From positions 253,292 to 317,291 of the forward strand of contig NZ_JAERQM010000007.1 in assembly GCF_019029495.1 (NCBI RefSeq): DNA of 64,000 nucleotides. The letters run 5' to 3'. Both the position numbers and the translations under genes were made by a program. This document shows, piece after piece, positions 45,240 to 53,876 of the stretch. Every line of letters starts with the position of its first letter. Positions within the stretch are counted from its first letter, which is position 1. Source of the DNA: Falsiroseomonas oleicola (lineage in GTDB: Bacteria; Pseudomonadota; Alphaproteobacteria; Acetobacterales; Acetobacteraceae). A model generated the notes under the pieces. That model saw only the letters and a list, made by a program, of their open reading frames with translations, did not search any database and was not told the DNA's origin.

Positions 45240-46310
45240 ATGCGCCGGCTTATCCTCCTCCTCATCCTCCTGCTCGCCGGGGGAATCGCGGCCTGGCTGC
45301 GGTATGGCCTGCCGCCGCGCGTCACCATCGCGCTGGCCAGCCAGGGCACGGCGCTGGAGGCGGTCTATGCCACGGGCGCGGTCGAACCCGTCCACTGGGC
45401 CCGCATCGGCCCCGCCACCCGCGCCCGGCTGACAGAGGTGCTGGTGGAGGAAGGCGAACGGGTCACCGAAGGCCAGGCCATGGCCCGGCTCGATGACCGC
45501 CAGGCCCGTTCCATGGCCACGGAAGCCGAGGCCCGCGCCCGTTTCGCGGTGGAGGACCTGGCCCGCACCCGCACCCTGGTCGCCCGCGACATCACCGCCC
45601 GCACCAGCCTGGAACGCGCCGAGCGCGATGCCCAGGCTGCCCGCGCATCGGCCGATGCCGCGATGCAGCGCCTGGACGACTACGTGGTGCGCGCGCCGAC
45701 CAGCGGCATCGTGCTGCGCCGGGATGCCGAGGTGGGGGAGGTGGTGGACACCCCCGCCTCCCTGTTCTGGGTCGGCGAGCCGCGCCCGCTGCGCCTGACG
45801 GCGGAGGTGGACGAGGAAGACATCGCCCGCATCGCCGTGGGCCAGCGCGCCTTGCTGCGCGCCGATGCCTTCCCCGGCCGCGCCATGACCGCGGAGGTGG
45901 CGCAGATCACGCCGAAGGGCGACACCGTCCGCAAGGCCTATCGCGTGCGCCTGACCCTGCCGGACGACACGCCCCTGCTGGTCGGCATGACGGTGGAGGC
46001 CAATATCGTGCTCCGGGAAACGCCGGATGCCGTGCTGGTGCCACCCGGCGCCGTGGTGCTGCCCCCCGCGACCCGCGATGCCTCCCCCACCGCCCCCCCG
46101 GCCACGCCCCCCGGCGCCACCCGCCGCGCCCATCTCTGGGTGGTGGAGAAGGAGGTGGCGCGGCGGCGGGAGGTGGAGATCGGCGTGCAGGCGCCCCGCA
46201 GCATCGAAATCCGCCGCGGCCTGACGGCCGGGGAGGCGGTGGTGCTGGACCCGCCGGAAGGCCTCACGGATGGAACGCCGGTGCGGCTTGAAACGCGCCC
46301 GCAGCCATGA
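45240..46310 (+). CDS. Periplasmic adaptor (HlyD/MacA-like) of an ABC exporter
   Basis: A 356-residue membrane-fusion protein. An N-terminal signal anchor (LILLLILLLAGGIAAWL) is followed by a barrel-sandwich (biotinyl-lipoyl-like) domain RLTEVLVEEGERVTEGQAMA, a short helical hairpin (~85-150), the returning strand VVRAPTSGIVLRRDAEVGEV, and beta-barrel and membrane-proximal domains (LRLTAEVDEEDIARIAVGQR). Its stop overlaps the start of the permease gene (ATGA), so it works with the ABC transporter that follows. The substrate is unknown. Confidence 0.87.
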   Translation: MRRLILLLILLLAGGIAAWLRYGLPPRVTIALASQGTALEAVYATGAVEPVHWARIGPATRARLTEVLVEEGERVTEGQAMARLDDRQARSMATEAEARARFAVEDLARTRTLVARDITARTSLERAERDAQAARASADAAMQRLDDYVVRAPTSGIVLRRDAEVGEVVDTPASLFWVGEPRPLRLTAEVDEEDIARIAVGQRALLRADAFPGRAMTAEVAQITPKGDTVRKAYRVRLTLPDDTPLLVGMTVEANIVLRETPDAVLVPPGAVVLPPATRDASPTAPPATPPGATRRAHLWVVEKEVARRREVEIGVQAPRSIEIRRGLTAGEAVVLDPPEGLTDGTPVRLETRPQP

Positions 46311-47551
46311 GGCTGCTGCTGGACCTCGCGCGGGGCATGCTGACGCGGCGGCTGCGGCAGACGCTGGTCTCGGTCACCGGCATCGCGCTCGGCGTCGCCT
46401 TCTTCATCGCCACCGCCGCCATCATGCGCGGCTTCCAGACCTATTTCGTCACCCAGATCATCGACGTCTCGCCCCACATCACGATCAAGGACGAAACCCG
46501 CCGCCCCTTCGCCCAGGCGGCGGAACTCGCTTTTCCGGACGGCGCCGTGCTGGTGCACGGCATCAAGCCGCGCGACCGCGTGCGCGGAATCCGGGAGCCG
46601 GTGCGCAAGGTGGCGATCCTGGAGGCGATGGAGGGCGTCGCCGCCGCCCCGGTGCTGCAGGGCCAGGCCCTGCTGCGCTACGGATCGCGCGACGTCTCCG
46701 CCGTGCTGACGGGGCTGGAGCCGGAGCGGCACCGCCGCGTCTCCAATATCGAGAAGGACATGATTTCGGGCCGGCTGGAGGATCTGCGCCGCGCCGCCAA
46801 CGGGATCATATTGGGGGAGGCTCTGGCCTGGCGGCTGGGCGTCGGGATGGGCGACACGCTCTCGGCCGTCGCGCCCAGCGGCACGGTGCTGTCGATGAAG
46901 GTGGTGGGGCTGTTTCGCACCGGCCTGCAGGGCGTGGACCAGGGCCATGCCTTCGCCCTGCTGAAGGTGGCGCAGGTGCTGGCGGACCGGCCGAATGTGG
47001 TGAACCAGATCCTGGTCCGGCTGGCGGATGTCACCCAGGCCGAACCTCTGGCCCGGCAGATCGAGGCCCGCTTCGGCGACCGGACCGAAAGCTGGGAGGA
47101 GCAGAGCGCCAATATCCTCACCGTCTTCGTCATCCAGAACGCCATCATGTTCTCCGTCACCGGCGCCATCCTGCTGGTCGCCGCCTTCGGCATCTACAAC
47201 GTGATCTCGACGGTGGTGATCGAGAAGACGCGCGACATCGCCATCCTCAAGTCGCTGGGCTTTACGGAAGGCGACATCCAGCTGCTGTTCCTGGTGCAGG
47301 GCATCGTCGCGGGGCTGCTCGGCGCCTTGGTCGGCTGCCTGCTGGGGGCGCTGATGATCGAGGGGCTGGCCCTGATCCGCTTCGGCACGGATACCCCCTC
47401 CGGCCAGGGGCAGTTCCTGCTGGACCGGGATTTTCGGGTGTATCTGATGGCCAGCCTGTTCGCCCTGGTCGCCGCGGCGGTCGCCTCCGTCATGCCGGCC
47501 CGCCGCGCCAGCCGGCTCGATCCCGTGCAGGTGGTGCGAGGCGCGGCGTGA
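46307..47551 (+). CDS. ABC transporter permease, MacB/FtsX-like
   Basis: A 414-residue inner-membrane protein with the four-helix FtsX/LolCE/MacB layout: an N-terminal helix (LVSVTGIALGVAFFIATAAI), a large periplasmic domain (residues ~50-265) and three C-terminal helices (FSVTGAILLVAAFGIYNVIS; LLFLVQGIVAGLLGALVGCL; LMASLFALVAAAVASVMPAR). The sequence EKTRDIAILKSLGFTEGDI is the conserved cytoplasmic coupling segment. It is translationally coupled to the adaptor and precedes the ATPase gene. Confidence 0.88.
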   Translation: MRLLLDLARGMLTRRLRQTLVSVTGIALGVAFFIATAAIMRGFQTYFVTQIIDVSPHITIKDETRRPFAQAAELAFPDGAVLVHGIKPRDRVRGIREPVRKVAILEAMEGVAAAPVLQGQALLRYGSRDVSAVLTGLEPERHRRVSNIEKDMISGRLEDLRRAANGIILGEALAWRLGVGMGDTLSAVAPSGTVLSMKVVGLFRTGLQGVDQGHAFALLKVAQVLADRPNVVNQILVRLADVTQAEPLARQIEARFGDRTESWEEQSANILTVFVIQNAIMFSVTGAILLVAAFGIYNVISTVVIEKTRDIAILKSLGFTEGDIQLLFLVQGIVAGLLGALVGCLLGALMIEGLALIRFGTDTPSGQGQFLLDRDFRVYLMASLFALVAAAVASVMPARRASRLDPVQVVRGAA

Positions 47552-47579
47552 TCCTTATAGCTGCCCTCAGACGGCGGGC

Positions 47580-47658
47580 GCGGCCTCCGGCCGCTTGCCT
47601 TGCGCGCCATTGGGCGCGGCGGCCATTCGGCCGCTCGGCCGGCGATAGCCGCCGGCCG
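47580..47658 (+). repeat. Four tandem hairpins between ABC permease and ATPase genes
   Basis: Consecutive stems: 47580-47585/47589-47594, 47603-47608/47613-47618, 47619-47624/47629-47634 and 47636-47644/47650-47658. Each has a GC stem and a short loop, most of them AT-rich. They fill the 118-base gap inside what should be one operon. They may set the relative expression of permease and ATPase or be a mobile intergenic repeat. Confidence 0.55.
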
Positions 47659-47669
47659 CGGCGGACGAA

Positions 47670-48353
47670 GTGACGCCCCTGCTGGAGGTCCGGAACGTGA
47701 CGCGCCGCCTGCCGGAAGGGGCGGTGCTGGTGCGGGATGTGTCGCTGGCGCTGCGGGCCGGGGAGTTCATGGCCGTCACCGGCCCCTCCGGCTCCGGCAA
47801 ATCCTCCCTGCTCTACCTGCTCGGCCTGCTGGACCGGCCGAGCAGCGGGGAGGTGCTGCTGGAGGGCCAGGACACCGCCCGGTTGCCGGCGTCCGATCTG
47901 GCGGCGCTGCGGCTGGCGAAGCTGGGCTTCGTCTTCCAGTTCCACTTCCTGCTGCCGGAATTCACCGCCCTGGACAATGTGCTGATCCCCATCCGCCGGC
48001 TGGGCCGCCTGCATGGCGGGGCGGCGCGGGACCGGGCGATGGGGCTGCTGGAGGCCTTCGGCCTCGCCGACGCGCACCAGAAACTGCCGGAACAGCTTTC
48101 GGGCGGCATGCGCCAGCGCTGCGCCATCGCCCGGGCGCTGGCCAATGACCCGGCGCTGATCCTGGCCGACGAGCCGACCGGCAATCTCGACAGCGCCAAT
48201 GCCGCCGCCGTCTTCGATATTTTTGAGAGACTGGTGCGGGAGGAAGGGCGTGCGGTGGTCGTCGTCACCCACGACCCTGTCCTGGCCCAGCGCGCCACGC
48301 GGCAGTTGCGGCTGGTGGATGGGGTGATCGTCGAGGATACGGGGCGGGGCTGA
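47670..48353 (+). CDS. ABC transporter ATP-binding protein, MacB/LolD-like
   Basis: A 227-residue ATPase partner of the preceding permease. Motifs: Walker A GPSGSGKSSLLYLLG, Q-loop FVFQFHFLLPEFTALDNV, signature LSGGMRQRCAIARAL, Walker B ALILADEPTGNLDS and the H-loop VVVVTHDP. It starts at a GTG with only a weak purine-rich site upstream. The stop lies within a bidirectional terminator shared with the convergent hemY-like gene. Confidence 0.92.
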   Translation: MTPLLEVRNVTRRLPEGAVLVRDVSLALRAGEFMAVTGPSGSGKSSLLYLLGLLDRPSSGEVLLEGQDTARLPASDLAALRLAKLGFVFQFHFLLPEFTALDNVLIPIRRLGRLHGGAARDRAMGLLEAFGLADAHQKLPEQLSGGMRQRCAIARALANDPALILADEPTGNLDSANAAAVFDIFERLVREEGRAVVVVTHDPVLAQRATRQLRLVDGVIVEDTGRG

Positions 48354-48373
48354 GCCGCCCCGCCCGTATCCTC
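48333..48373. terminator. Bidirectional terminator spanning both convergent stop codons
   Basis: Bases 48333-48350 pair with 48357-48373 (17 bp with one bulged G, loop TGAGCC). The left arm encodes the last residues of the ABC ATPase and the right arm reaches into the last codon of the hemY-like gene, so both genes end inside the hairpin. Confidence 0.65.
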
Positions 48374-49643
48374 AGCCGACGGTCGCCGGCAGCGTCTGCG
48401 GGCTGGTCCAGTTGATGGTGCCGACCGCCTGGCACTTCGGGCAGACAGGTTCCCAAGCCGCATGGTCGGTGCCGCAGGCGGTGCAGCGCCAGCGTGGCTC
48501 GGGCGCCGCCGTCGCGGCCTGGCGCAGCCAGCGGGCCTGGGCGGCGCGGCCCTCCGGCGTCTCGCCATGCTCCACCTCCTCCAGGTCGCTGAGCGCCAGA
48601 TAGGCGCGGCGATCGGCGGTGCCGGAGGCGACCAGCGCATCCAGCTCCTGCCGCGACCGGCCGGTCAGCCCGGCCTCCAGCGCCGCGCGGCCGACCAGCA
48701 GCCGGCTTTCGGCGTGGCGCGGCTGGCCCTTCACCAGGATCTCGGCCGACTTCATGCGCGCCAGCGCATCCTCATCCTCGGCCAGATAGGCAATGGCGAG
48801 GTCGGGATGCGGCCGGGCGGTCCAGGCCTGTTCCAGCACGGTGCGGGCCCGGCGCGGGCTGCCACCCTCCTTCAGGCGCTTCGCATGGGCCAGCGCCGCC
48901 GGCGCGAAGGCCGGGTCGGCGGCGAAACCCTGCCGTTCCAGCTCCGCCGCGCGGGTCGCATCCGGCTCCTGCCCCGCGGCGGCCAGGGCGAGCGCGGCCT
49001 GGCCGGCGCCGGGCGGCGCCAGGGTCAGCGCCTCGCGCCAGTCGCGCATGCGCAGCGCGAGCGTCTCCCGCTCCTCCCGCAGCCAGGCGGCGCCGGGCTG
49101 GGCGGCCTCCGCCTCCCGCGCCAGGCGCTGGGCCGTGGGCCAGTCCTCGCGCTGGATCGCCTGCCGCAGCAGCCCGCGGAGGCCCAGGAAGCGGGCATCC
49201 GGCATGGTGGCGAGCTGGCGGAAGACGGCGGTCGCCGCCTCCTCCCGCCCGGCCAGACGTTCGGCCTCGGCGGCCAGCAGCAGGGTCTGGGGGGTGTCGC
49301 CCAGGCCCTTGCGAGCGCGCTTCACCTCCAGCCGCGCCGCATCCGGCGTGCCCGCGGCCAGCGCCACCAGGGCACGGGTCAGAGCCGCATCGCCTTCACC
49401 CCGGCGGCGCGCCGCCTTGCGGTCGCGCAGCCGCCCGGGCAGGCGCCGCAGCGCGCCCAGGAAGGCCAGGATCAGGTGGAGCACCAGGAACAGCGCCGCC
49501 AGCAGCAGCAGCGCCACCGGCAGGCCGACCAGCACCTCCGCATCGCCAAGGCGGATTTCCACCGCGCCGCCGAGCTGGGCGACCCAGAGGATGCCGGCAA
49601 TGCCGGCGGCGAGGAGAACCAGGTAGATCAGGGCTGAGCGCAT
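48372..49643 (-). CDS. hemY: HemY-like tetratricopeptide membrane protein with C-terminal zinc ribbon
   Basis: A 423-residue inner-membrane protein. Two N-terminal helices (IYLVLLAAGIAGILWVAQLG; LLLLAALFLVLHLILAFLGA) precede a TPR-like helical array (~80-350), as in the HemY_N family encoded with hemC/hemD. Residues 387-404 carry CTAC and CPKC, two CXXC pairs forming a rubredoxin-like metal ribbon similar to that of LapB. HemY's exact role in tetrapyrrole synthesis is unsettled. It is last in the hemC-hemD-mitofilin-hemY operon. Not the protoporphyrinogen oxidase that shares the name. Confidence 0.82.
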   Translation of the reverse strand: MRSALIYLVLLAAGIAGILWVAQLGGAVEIRLGDAEVLVGLPVALLLLAALFLVLHLILAFLGALRRLPGRLRDRKAARRRGEGDAALTRALVALAAGTPDAARLEVKRARKGLGDTPQTLLLAAEAERLAGREEAATAVFRQLATMPDARFLGLRGLLRQAIQREDWPTAQRLAREAEAAQPGAAWLREERETLALRMRDWREALTLAPPGAGQAALALAAAGQEPDATRAAELERQGFAADPAFAPAALAHAKRLKEGGSPRRARTVLEQAWTARPHPDLAIAYLAEDEDALARMKSAEILVKGQPRHAESRLLVGRAALEAGLTGRSRQELDALVASGTADRRAYLALSDLEEVEHGETPEGRAAQARWLRQAATAAPEPRWRCTACGTDHAAWEPVCPKCQAVGTINWTSPQTLPATVG

Positions 49644-49654
49644 GATGGCGTTCC

Positions 49655-50818
49655 TCAGCCAGCGGCCAGGCTGCGCAGCGCGCGGCGGGCGGCGATCAGC
49701 GCCTCCGCCTGCTCGACCCAGCCGCGCATGGCGGCCTGGGCCTCCGGCGAGAGGCGGCGTAGCGGCGGCAGGCTGCCTTCCAGGTCGCCGGCCTCCAGCG
49801 CGCGGCGGGATTTCTCGATTTCGGCAGCGGCGGCATCGCCCCAGACCACTTCCTCGCCCCGGCGCACGGTGACGAGGCCGGAGAGGCGGGCGACGGCGGA
49901 GTCCAGGACGCCCTGGCCCTGGCGGCCCGGGTCGCTGGCGGCCATGGCGGCGCGGGCGGCGTCCTCGAAGGTCAGGCGCAGTGCGGATTCGGTGGGCGGG
50001 CGCGTCTCGGCGAAGCGTGTCAGCGCGGCCGGCGGCTCCCGCAGGGTGGAGAGTGCGCCACCCAGGGGCGCGCCACCTTCCAGCGCGGCGCGAAGCTGGT
50101 CGAGCGTCGCCAGTCGGCCGGCACGGCCTTCCAGCGCGGCGAGGCGCTGGGCCTGCCCCTCCAGCTCCGCGATGCGGGCGGCCTGGGCCTCGATTTCGCT
50201 GCGACGCTCGCCGAGCGCCGTCTCCAGCGCGGCGATGCGCCCGGCCAAGGCGGATTCGACGGCGCCGATGCGCTGCGCCGCCTGGGCCTGGGCCTGTTCG
50301 GCGGTGCCGAGGCGGGTGGCGAGTTCGCGGGCCACACCCTCGATGCGGGCGGAGCTGGCGGTGGCGCGGGCCTCCTCCTGCTGGATGGCCGCCTCGGCGC
50401 GCTGCGCCAGTCCATCGACGCGCTGGCCCAACGCCTCGACCGAGGCGCGGGGGGCGAGGTTTTCCAGCGCGCTGCGTGGGGCCAGCGCCTCCAGGGCGCT
50501 GCGCGGCGCCAGATCCTCAAGCGCGCTGCGCGGCGCAAAAGCCTCGGTATCCACGGCCGGCCGGGCCGCCTGTTCCACAGCGGCCAAACGACGCTCCACG
50601 GCGCCCAGATCCGGCGCGGCGCGGCCTTCCAGCGCGGCCAGCCGCGCCTCCAGCGCCGGATCGGCGCCGCGAGTGGCCTCCTGCGGCAGGGGGCGGGCCA
50701 GCAGCCAGGCGACGGCGCCCACCAACACGACGGCCGCGACCAGGATCGGCAGCGCGGCAGGGTCCAGGCGGAAGCGGCGCAGCCGATCGGCGACGGAGGG
50801 GGGAGGGGTCTGGCTCAT
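49655..50818 (-). CDS. Mitofilin-like (COG4223) membrane protein
   Basis: A 387-residue protein anchored by one helix (~23-41, LPILVAAVVLVGAVAWLLA) with a long coiled coil behind it (~50-240) and a C-terminal mitofilin-like helical domain (ALRLTFEDAARAAMAASDPG to the end). Residues 94-129 are four tandem nine-residue repeats of the LAPRSALEx type. Alphaproteobacterial mitofilins bend intracytoplasmic membranes and are usually encoded with the heme genes, as here. It lies between hemD and hemY. Confidence 0.82.
   Translation of the reverse strand: MSQTPPPSVADRLRRFRLDPAALPILVAAVVLVGAVAWLLARPLPQEATRGADPALEARLAALEGRAAPDLGAVERRLAAVEQAARPAVDTEAFAPRSALEDLAPRSALEALAPRSALENLAPRASVEALGQRVDGLAQRAEAAIQQEEARATASSARIEGVARELATRLGTAEQAQAQAAQRIGAVESALAGRIAALETALGERRSEIEAQAARIAELEGQAQRLAALEGRAGRLATLDQLRAALEGGAPLGGALSTLREPPAALTRFAETRPPTESALRLTFEDAARAAMAASDPGRQGQGVLDSAVARLSGLVTVRRGEEVVWGDAAAAEIEKSRRALEAGDLEGSLPPLRRLSPEAQAAMRGWVEQAEALIAARRALRSLAAG
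50432..50539 (-). repeat. Four tandem 27-bp units inside the mitofilin gene
   Basis: The DNA encodes residues 94-129 as four nine-residue copies (FAPRSALED, LAPRSALEA, LAPRSALEN, LAPRASVEA). The nucleotide copies are still similar, indicating recent slippage. The units lengthen the predicted coiled-coil region. Confidence 0.75.
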
Positions 50819-50877
50819 GGGTCTCCTGGCGCGGCTAGAGCCTGCTCGCGCCGGGCGGACCGGCGGCGGGACAGGCG

Positions 50878-51624
50878 TCAAAACAGGGTCTGGCTGCCCG
50901 AACCCGTCGCAGCGGGGCCGAGCAGCGCCAGCAAGGCTTCCTCGGTCGGCCGCGCGGCGACGCGCAGCGCGCGCCATCGCAACGGGGCGAGCGCGGCCTG
51001 CGCCGCTTCCGCGACGCGAGGACTGATCGCCAACGCCGACATGCCTGCGATCGTCGCCGCATACCCGGCCTCCCGGAACAATGTGATGGCACAGCCAGCC
51101 GAGCGAGGCGAGTGGAACAGCACATGATGCGGGGTGACATGACCAAACGCGTCCCGCACAGGCTCCGGCAGGGCCTTGGCGGGCCGTGCGGCATAGGCGA
51201 TGCGGCGCAGCACCCGGAAGCCGCGCGCGCGCAGATCGGTGGCCAGGTCCAGCGCATAGCCCTGGCCCACCGCCAGCAGCAGCGGCCCGGCCGCCGGGTC
51301 GAATCGCGCGGCGGCCAGCCGGGCGAGGTCGGCGGCGGTGCCCTCCGCCGCCTCGGCCTTCCAGCCCAGCTCGCGCGCCGCCTCGGCGGTCGCCTCGCCC
51401 ACCGCCAGCAGGGGCAGGCCGGGTATCGGGGCCGGCAGGGCGCGGGCGGCGGCGCGGCTGGTCAGCAGCACGGCCTGGCAGGGCGGCAAAGCGAGGGGGC
51501 GCGGCGCCAGGACCAAGGCCGGCGCCAGCAATGGCTGCCAGCCGAGGGCCACCAGCCGGGCGGCCGTTTCCACCCCGCCCGGCTCGGGGCGGGTGACGAG
51601 GACGGAGCCGGCCGGCTCAGCCAA
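50878..51624 (-). CDS. hemD: Uroporphyrinogen-III synthase
   Basis: Cyclises hydroxymethylbilane to uroporphyrinogen III. The 248-residue protein has the two-lobed HemD pattern: VLVTRPEPGGVETAARL at the start, the VLLTSRAAARAL strand-helix, PLLAVGEATAEAARELGW, and a second lobe with VLFHSPRSAGCAITLFREAG and ISPRVAEAA. The family is poorly conserved, but the position, overlapping the end of hemC, confirms the call. Confidence 0.9.
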   Translation of the reverse strand: MAEPAGSVLVTRPEPGGVETAARLVALGWQPLLAPALVLAPRPLALPPCQAVLLTSRAAARALPAPIPGLPLLAVGEATAEAARELGWKAEAAEGTAADLARLAAARFDPAAGPLLLAVGQGYALDLATDLRARGFRVLRRIAYAARPAKALPEPVRDAFGHVTPHHVLFHSPRSAGCAITLFREAGYAATIAGMSALAISPRVAEAAQAALAPLRWRALRVAARPTEEALLALLGPAATGSGSQTLF

Positions 51625-52636
51625 AGAGATCGGCGGGGCAGTCGCGGCGCAGGCTGTCGCCCAACTCGCGCCCCAGCGCCGCCGCCTCGGCCACGGCGCC
51701 CAGCGCGCTGCGCTTCAGCAGGAAGCTGCCATCGGCACGGGCCACCAGCCCGGTCAGATGCAGCCGGCCATCCGGCAGCAGCCGCGCATGGCCGCCGATC
51801 GGCGTGCGGCAATTGCCATCCAGCGCCGCCAGCAGCCCGCGTTCGGCCTGACTGACCGCCGAGGCCTCCCGGTCCTCGATGGCGGAGAGCAGTTCGAGCA
51901 GTTCCGCGTCATCCGCCCGCACGGTGACGCCGATGATGCCCTGCCCGGCGGAAGGCACCATGGCATCCGGGTCCAGCACGACAGAGGCGCGATCCTCCAG
52001 CCCCAGCCGTCGCAGTCCGGCGAGGGCCAGCAGCGTCGCGGCCGGGCCGCCCTCGGCCCCCAGCTTGGCGAGGCGGGTCTGCACATTGCCGCGGATCATC
52101 TCGATGCGCAGGTCGGGCCGCGCATGCAGGATCTGGCTCTGCCGGCGGACCGAGGCGGTGCCGATGACGGCGCCGGCGGGCAGCGCCCCGAAAGGGTCGG
52201 AGGGGTCGGGCGTGCCGCAGGACGGGCCGAGGATCAGCGCATCCCGCGCATCCTCCCGCCGCAGGGTGCAGGCGAGCACGATGCCGGGCGGCAGCTCCGT
52301 CTCCAGGTCCTTCAGGCTGTGGACCGCGAAGTCGATCCGGCGGTCCAGCAGCGCCTCATGGATCTCCTTGGCGAAGAGGCCCTTGCCGCCGATATCGGCC
52401 AGCAGCTTGTCCTGGGTGCGGTCGCCGGAGGTGAGGATCGCATGCTCCTCGAAGGCCTGCACATCGCGCAGCACCGGGCAGAAGCGGGTGATGATCGACA
52501 GGAAGTGCCGCGTCTGCCACAGCGCCAGCGGCGAGCCGCGGGTGCCGACCCGCAGCGGCAGGCTGCGGAAATGCGGGCGGACCGGGCCGTGCGCGGCATG
52601 GCCGGGATAGGGCGTGGCGGGATGAACGGCGGACAT
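51617..52636 (-). CDS. hemC: Hydroxymethylbilane synthase (porphobilinogen deaminase)
   Basis: Polymerises four porphobilinogens into hydroxymethylbilane. The 339-residue protein contains RVGTRGSPLALWQTRHFL, GGKGLFAKEIHEALLDRRID, AVHSLKDLETELPPGIVLA with the catalytic aspartate region nearby, GTASVRRQSQI, IRGNVQTRLAKL and the cofactor-attachment cysteine in LDGNCRTPIGGHA. An N-terminal extension of ~25 residues precedes the conserved start. It overlaps hemD by eight bases and is divergent from tsaD across 44 bases. Confidence 0.96.
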   Translation of the reverse strand: MSAVHPATPYPGHAAHGPVRPHFRSLPLRVGTRGSPLALWQTRHFLSIITRFCPVLRDVQAFEEHAILTSGDRTQDKLLADIGGKGLFAKEIHEALLDRRIDFAVHSLKDLETELPPGIVLACTLRREDARDALILGPSCGTPDPSDPFGALPAGAVIGTASVRRQSQILHARPDLRIEMIRGNVQTRLAKLGAEGGPAATLLALAGLRRLGLEDRASVVLDPDAMVPSAGQGIIGVTVRADDAELLELLSAIEDREASAVSQAERGLLAALDGNCRTPIGGHARLLPDGRLHLTGLVARADGSFLLKRSALGAVAEAAALGRELGDSLRRDCPADLFG

Positions 52637-52680
52637 GGGGGCGTATTAGGCCCCTGCGCCGGGTGTTGAAAGGTGGATGC

Positions 52681-53757
52681 ATGTCGGACCGGGTCGGGAA
52701 TCTGCGGGAGGACGCGCTGGTGCTCGGCCTGGAATCCTCCTGCGACGAGACCGCCGCCGCGATCCTGCGCGCCGATGGCACCATCCTGGCCGAGGCGGTG
52801 CTGTCCCAGCTCGAAGAACACACCCCCTATGGCGGCGTGGTGCCGGAGATCGCGGCGCGGTCGCATCTGGCGCATCTGCCGGCTTTGGTGCGGCGCGTGC
52901 TGGACCAGGCGGGCACCACGCCGGCCGGGCTGGCGGCGGTGGCGGCCACCGCCGGGCCGGGGCTGATCGGCGGGCTGATCGTCGGCGCCACACTGGGAAA
53001 GGGCATGGCCATCGCCCAGGGCATCCCCTACCTCGCCATCAACCATCTGGAGGGCCATGCGCTGACGCCGCGCCTGCCGGGGGTGCATCCGGGCGGTCTG
53101 GCCTTTCCCTACCTGCTGTTGCTGCTCTCGGGCGGGCATTGCCAATGCGTTCTGGTGGAGGGCGTGGCGCGGCACCGGCGGCTCGGCACCACGCTGGACG
53201 ATGCGGTGGGTGAGGCATTCGACAAATCCGCCAAGCTGCTGGGGCTGCCCTGGCCGGGCGGGCCGCATCTGGAACGGCTGGCCGCCAGCGGGGATGCGAA
53301 GCGGTTCAGCCTGCCCCGGCCGCTCTATGGTCGGGAAGGCTGTGACTTCTCCTTCAGCGGGCTGAAGACGGCGGTGGCGAATATCGTCGCCAAGGGGCTG
53401 GACGATCAGGGCCGCGCCGATGTCGCCGCTGGCTTCCAGGCCGCCGTTTCCGCGACCCTGGCCAATCGGGCGGCGCATGCCCTGGCCATGGCCCCGGGCG
53501 CGACCGCCCTCGTGGTCTCGGGCGGGGTCGCGGCCAATCAGGGAATCCGCACCGCGCTGGCGGCCGTGGCGGCGCAGGCCGGGCTGCCGCTGGTCGCCCC
53601 GCCGATCCGGCTCTGCACTGACAATGCGGTGATGATCGCCTGGGCGGGAATTGAGCGGCTGCGGGCAGGGCTGACGGAGGGGCTGGACCACGCGCCCCGG
53701 CCGCGATGGCCCTTGGCGGAGCTGACCGAGAGTGGAGAAGACAGGACTGCTCGCTGA
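52681..53757 (+). CDS. tsaD: tRNA threonylcarbamoyladenosine synthase subunit TsaD
   Basis: TsaD transfers the threonylcarbamoyl group to A37 of ANN-decoding tRNAs, with TsaB/TsaE. The 358-residue protein has LGLESSCDETAAAILRADG, the metal-binding NHLEGHALTPRL (HXXXH), LLLSGGHCQC, LDDAVGEAFDKSAKLLGLPW, FSFSGLKTAV and VVSGGVAANQGIR. The ATG at 52681 follows AAAGGTGG; an in-frame GTG at 52663 is less likely. In many Alphaproteobacteria gpsA follows directly, but here about 1.8 kb of other genes intervene. Confidence 0.96.
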   Translation: MSDRVGNLREDALVLGLESSCDETAAAILRADGTILAEAVLSQLEEHTPYGGVVPEIAARSHLAHLPALVRRVLDQAGTTPAGLAAVAATAGPGLIGGLIVGATLGKGMAIAQGIPYLAINHLEGHALTPRLPGVHPGGLAFPYLLLLLSGGHCQCVLVEGVARHRRLGTTLDDAVGEAFDKSAKLLGLPWPGGPHLERLAASGDAKRFSLPRPLYGREGCDFSFSGLKTAVANIVAKGLDDQGRADVAAGFQAAVSATLANRAAHALAMAPGATALVVSGGVAANQGIRTALAAVAAQAGLPLVAPPIRLCTDNAVMIAWAGIERLRAGLTEGLDHAPRPRWPLAELTESGEDRTAR

Positions 53758-53807
53758 CGGTTCCAAGGGCGGCATCCGGTATTTTGTGCATTTACCGCAG
53801 GAGGTAC

Positions 53808-53837
53808 TTGCGCAAACTAGCTGTCTAGTGCTTTATG
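53808..53837 (+). promoter_or_regulatory. Possible promoter for the unknown gene at 53877
   Basis: TTGCGC (53808-53813) and TTTATG (53832-53837) are 18 bases apart. The -10-like element lies in the left arm of the inverted repeat that follows, so a protein binding that repeat would block transcription. Confidence 0.35.
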
Positions 53838-53866
53838 CGTCTTGTTCACGACGACGACGCATAAAG
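53831..53866 (+). promoter_or_regulatory. Perfect 11-bp inverted repeat covering the ribosome-binding site
   Basis: CTTTATGCGTC (53831-53841) and GACGCATAAAG (53856-53866) are perfect inverse complements around a 14-base loop. The right arm runs into AAAGGA, the Shine-Dalgarno sequence of the gene starting at 53877. As RNA it would hide that site; as DNA it could be a dimer operator. Confidence 0.65.
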
Positions 53867-53876
53867 GATCAGCATT

